Shown here piece after piece: positions 37,434 to 38,599 of a DNA stretch of 38,599 bases. The stretch is taken from contig NZ_AUAZ01000035.1 of assembly GCF_000428985.1 (NCBI RefSeq), positions 1-38,599 of the forward strand, given 5' to 3'. Source of the DNA: Marinobacterium litorale DSM 23545 (lineage in GTDB: Bacteria; Pseudomonadota; Gammaproteobacteria; Pseudomonadales; Balneatricaceae). The stretch's first letter is position 1. Each line of letters starts with the position of its first letter. The translations under genes and the position numbers were made by a program. The notes under the pieces are model-generated. The model worked only from the letters and a program-made list of their open reading frames with translations, did no database searches and was not told the origin of the DNA.

Positions 37434-37997
37434 ATGAGCAAAAACCCCCAGCGCAATCGAGACCTAGCCGCCATCCACGCTGCCCGTCGTGCACTAGCGT
37501 TGGATGAAGATCTATATCGCGAGCTCCTGGAGCAATGGACCGGCAAGCGCAGCGCCGCCGATCTGACAGCCCGCGAGCGTGGCAAGGTACTCAACGAACT
37601 CGGAAAAATCGGTTTTCAACGTAAGCCGCGCCAACAACCAGGTAAACATCCAGGAACGCCCAACAACCTGGAAAAGGAGCCAATGCTCCAGAAGGTCGAA
37701 GCGCAGCTCGCCGATATGAAGTTGCCCTGGTCCTACGCGGACGCGATCGCAAAGCAGCAGTTCGGCATTGCCCGAGTGGGTTGGTTGAAAACCACGCGTC
37801 AGTTTGACGCCGTGATCGCCGCGCTCCATGTAGAGCAGGAAAAGCGATCGCTTTGGACCGCTGTAGAGCGTGAAATGAATCGACTCGGCCTAACCGAGGC
37901 CGATATCGAGCGCGATTACCACCCCCGAAAAGGCTGGAAGCGAAACCGCAAAGCGCTTGAGCAGCTTCTCAGCATCCTAAACGTGAAGGAGGCTTGA
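37434..37997 (+). CDS. GemA-like regulatory protein (DUF1018, Mu gp16)
   Basis: The start MSKNPQRNRDLAAIHAARRA at 37434 is favoured over GTG 37425, which overlaps the previous stop. The 187-residue basic protein has the GemA pattern (ALALDEDLYRELLEQWTGKRSAADLTARERGKVLNELGKIGF, then SYADAIAKQQFGIARVGWLKTTRQFDAVIAALHVEQEKR). In Mu, GemA alters host gene expression and DNA supercoiling. It precedes the Mor-like gene, as in Mu. Confidence 0.85.
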   Translation: MSKNPQRNRDLAAIHAARRALALDEDLYRELLEQWTGKRSAADLTARERGKVLNELGKIGFQRKPRQQPGKHPGTPNNLEKEPMLQKVEAQLADMKLPWSYADAIAKQQFGIARVGWLKTTRQFDAVIAALHVEQEKRSLWTAVEREMNRLGLTEADIERDYHPRKGWKRNRKALEQLLSILNVKEA

Positions 37998-37998
37998 T

Positions 37999-38349
37999 AT
38001 GGCACGCGACGGAAAAGGAATGGAAGGCCGCAGGCATGAGCTCCTGGAAGACGTCCACGCCCGCGCTGCGGAAGTGGCCAAAGAGCTCGGCATTGACCCT
38101 GATCTGGCTGATCAGATCGGCTGTGCGATTGCAGATCACCTCGCGCAAAACTGGGGCGGCCAGAACTTCACAATTCCGATGGATTACCACTATCGTATAG
38201 GTAAGCGCGACTCAGAAATCTACGACCTCTTTACCGGTAACAACCACCACATCCTGGCACGCGAATTTGGCATGACCGTGCGAGGCATATATAAAGTCAT
38301 TGCACGCGTTCGAGCCAATGGCGACCCGGATCAGCACGACTTATTCTGA
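37999..38349 (+). CDS. mor: Mor-family transcription activator (middle/late switch)
   Basis: This 116-residue protein matches the Mor/C family. The dimerisation region (HELLEDVHARAAEVAKELGIDPDLADQIGCAIADHLAQNWGGQNFTIP) is followed by KRDSEIYDLFTGNNHHILAREFGMTVRGIYKVIARVR, the C-terminal HTH. AAGGAGG precedes the ATG. It should bind promoters and recruit RNA polymerase; the three 21-bp elements upstream of late genes are the natural targets. Only one Mor-type gene is seen, whereas Mu has both Mor and C. Confidence 0.88.
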   Translation: MARDGKGMEGRRHELLEDVHARAAEVAKELGIDPDLADQIGCAIADHLAQNWGGQNFTIPMDYHYRIGKRDSEIYDLFTGNNHHILAREFGMTVRGIYKVIARVRANGDPDQHDLF

Positions 38350-38519
38350 TCCGGGCTCTCGTTTCACTATCTGCAACTTCCTTCCATAAACTCATCCCGG
38401 TTTGTCACAGCTTGTCCCAGCCCATCCCGCATTTATCTCTCATACCGGGTATATTTATCTAACGTCTAAACATCTTGCTGGAATTAGCGAAGGAAACATG
38501 CACCAGCAGTAGGTGAAGC

Positions 38520-38592
38520 ATCAACCAGATAATCCGATGAGATGCCGGTCTGTCTCACTCTCATGCAAAGGTAAGATCAACCATTTAATCCG
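38520..38592 (-). repeat. Right-terminus transposase-binding repeats
   Basis: ATCAACCAGATAATCCG (38520-38536) and ATCAACCATTTAATCCG (38576-38592) match at 15 of 17 bases and are 56 bp apart. On the minus strand they read GGATTA--TGGTTGAT, similar to GATAATTGGCT at the left end and in inverted orientation, as expected for the two termini. The rest of 38350-38599 is non-coding with no gene I can see. Confidence 0.55.
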
Positions 38593-38599
38593 CTTACCC

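Larger units (their letters stand above)
506..38599. mobile_element. Mu-like transposable prophage (siphovirus type)
   Basis: The left terminus is placed at TGTAG (506), where host MerR coding stops matching its family and transposase-site repeats begin. The content is diagnostic: a DDE transposase and AAA+ partner, GemA, a Mor activator, and Mu-type head genes (gp27, gp28, gp29, F, G, I) joined to a flexible siphovirus tail with a tape measure of about 1230 residues. This resembles Pseudomonas phages B3 and D3112 in the tail and BcepMu in the control region. The right terminus is not seen but should lie at or a few bases past 38599. The likely 5-bp target duplication is CTTGC (501-505) and cannot be confirmed here. 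Confidence 0.9.

Noticed and set aside
1-38599. tRNA or rRNA genes, or an integrase and att site
   Set aside because: None was seen; integration is by the DDE transposase, so no site-specific att sequence is expected.

Overview
The window holds a nearly complete Mu-like transposable prophage of the siphovirus type, inserted in a heavy-metal resistance locus of a gammaproteobacterium, probably a marine one. I cannot name the host. Bases 1-505 are host DNA: the first 12 codons of a metal transporter on the minus strand and a divergent MerR-family regulator (CadR/PbrR type). The regulator's last codons are replaced by the phage terminus, which begins near 506 with TGTAG and two direct repeats typical of transposase-binding ends. 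Matching sites in inverted orientation lie at 38520-38592, so the other terminus is at or just beyond the end of the window.

The layout is two divergent blocks that meet at an immunity switch near 28180. Leftward (minus strand, 28175 down to 629) run the repressor, a short accessory ('moron') region, lysis genes (holin, exported lytic transglycosylase, Rz/Rz1), DNA packaging (Mu gp25, gp26, gp27, gp28 and gp29 homologues), head genes (F, G, protease I with a nested scaffold, decoration protein, major capsid), and a long non-contractile tail module (DUF1320, tail terminator, tube, frameshifted chaperone, tape measure, tip proteins, hub, receptor-binding protein). Three near-identical 21-bp elements at 25749, 17633 and 11014 stand directly upstream of the holin, protease and tape-measure genes and are the best candidates for late promoters. 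Rightward (plus strand, 28264 to 38349) runs the early/middle operon: a BcepMu gp16-like regulator, a CII-like protein, a DUF3102 protein, the DDE transposase and its AAA+ partner (MuA/MuB analogues), DUF3164, two HU-like proteins, GemA and finally a Mor-family activator. Mor presumably switches on the late promoters on the opposite strand. The early genes are transcribed outward, toward the terminus, as in BcepMu and unlike Mu itself.

The most striking feature is a pair of sequences at about 35953-36009 and 36316-36384 that match the complete hammerhead self-cleaving ribozyme core in type II arrangement. Their stems differ in sequence but keep pairing. They bracket the second HU gene, so cleavage would release a 370-nt RNA carrying only that gene. 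Other notable points are a perfect T-TTT-TTT slippery site in the tail chaperone pair, an operator palindrome that exactly fills the 17-bp spacer of the early promoter, a shared 28-bp palindrome, and accessory genes with a duplicated leader. All calls come from reading the sequence; no database search was run.
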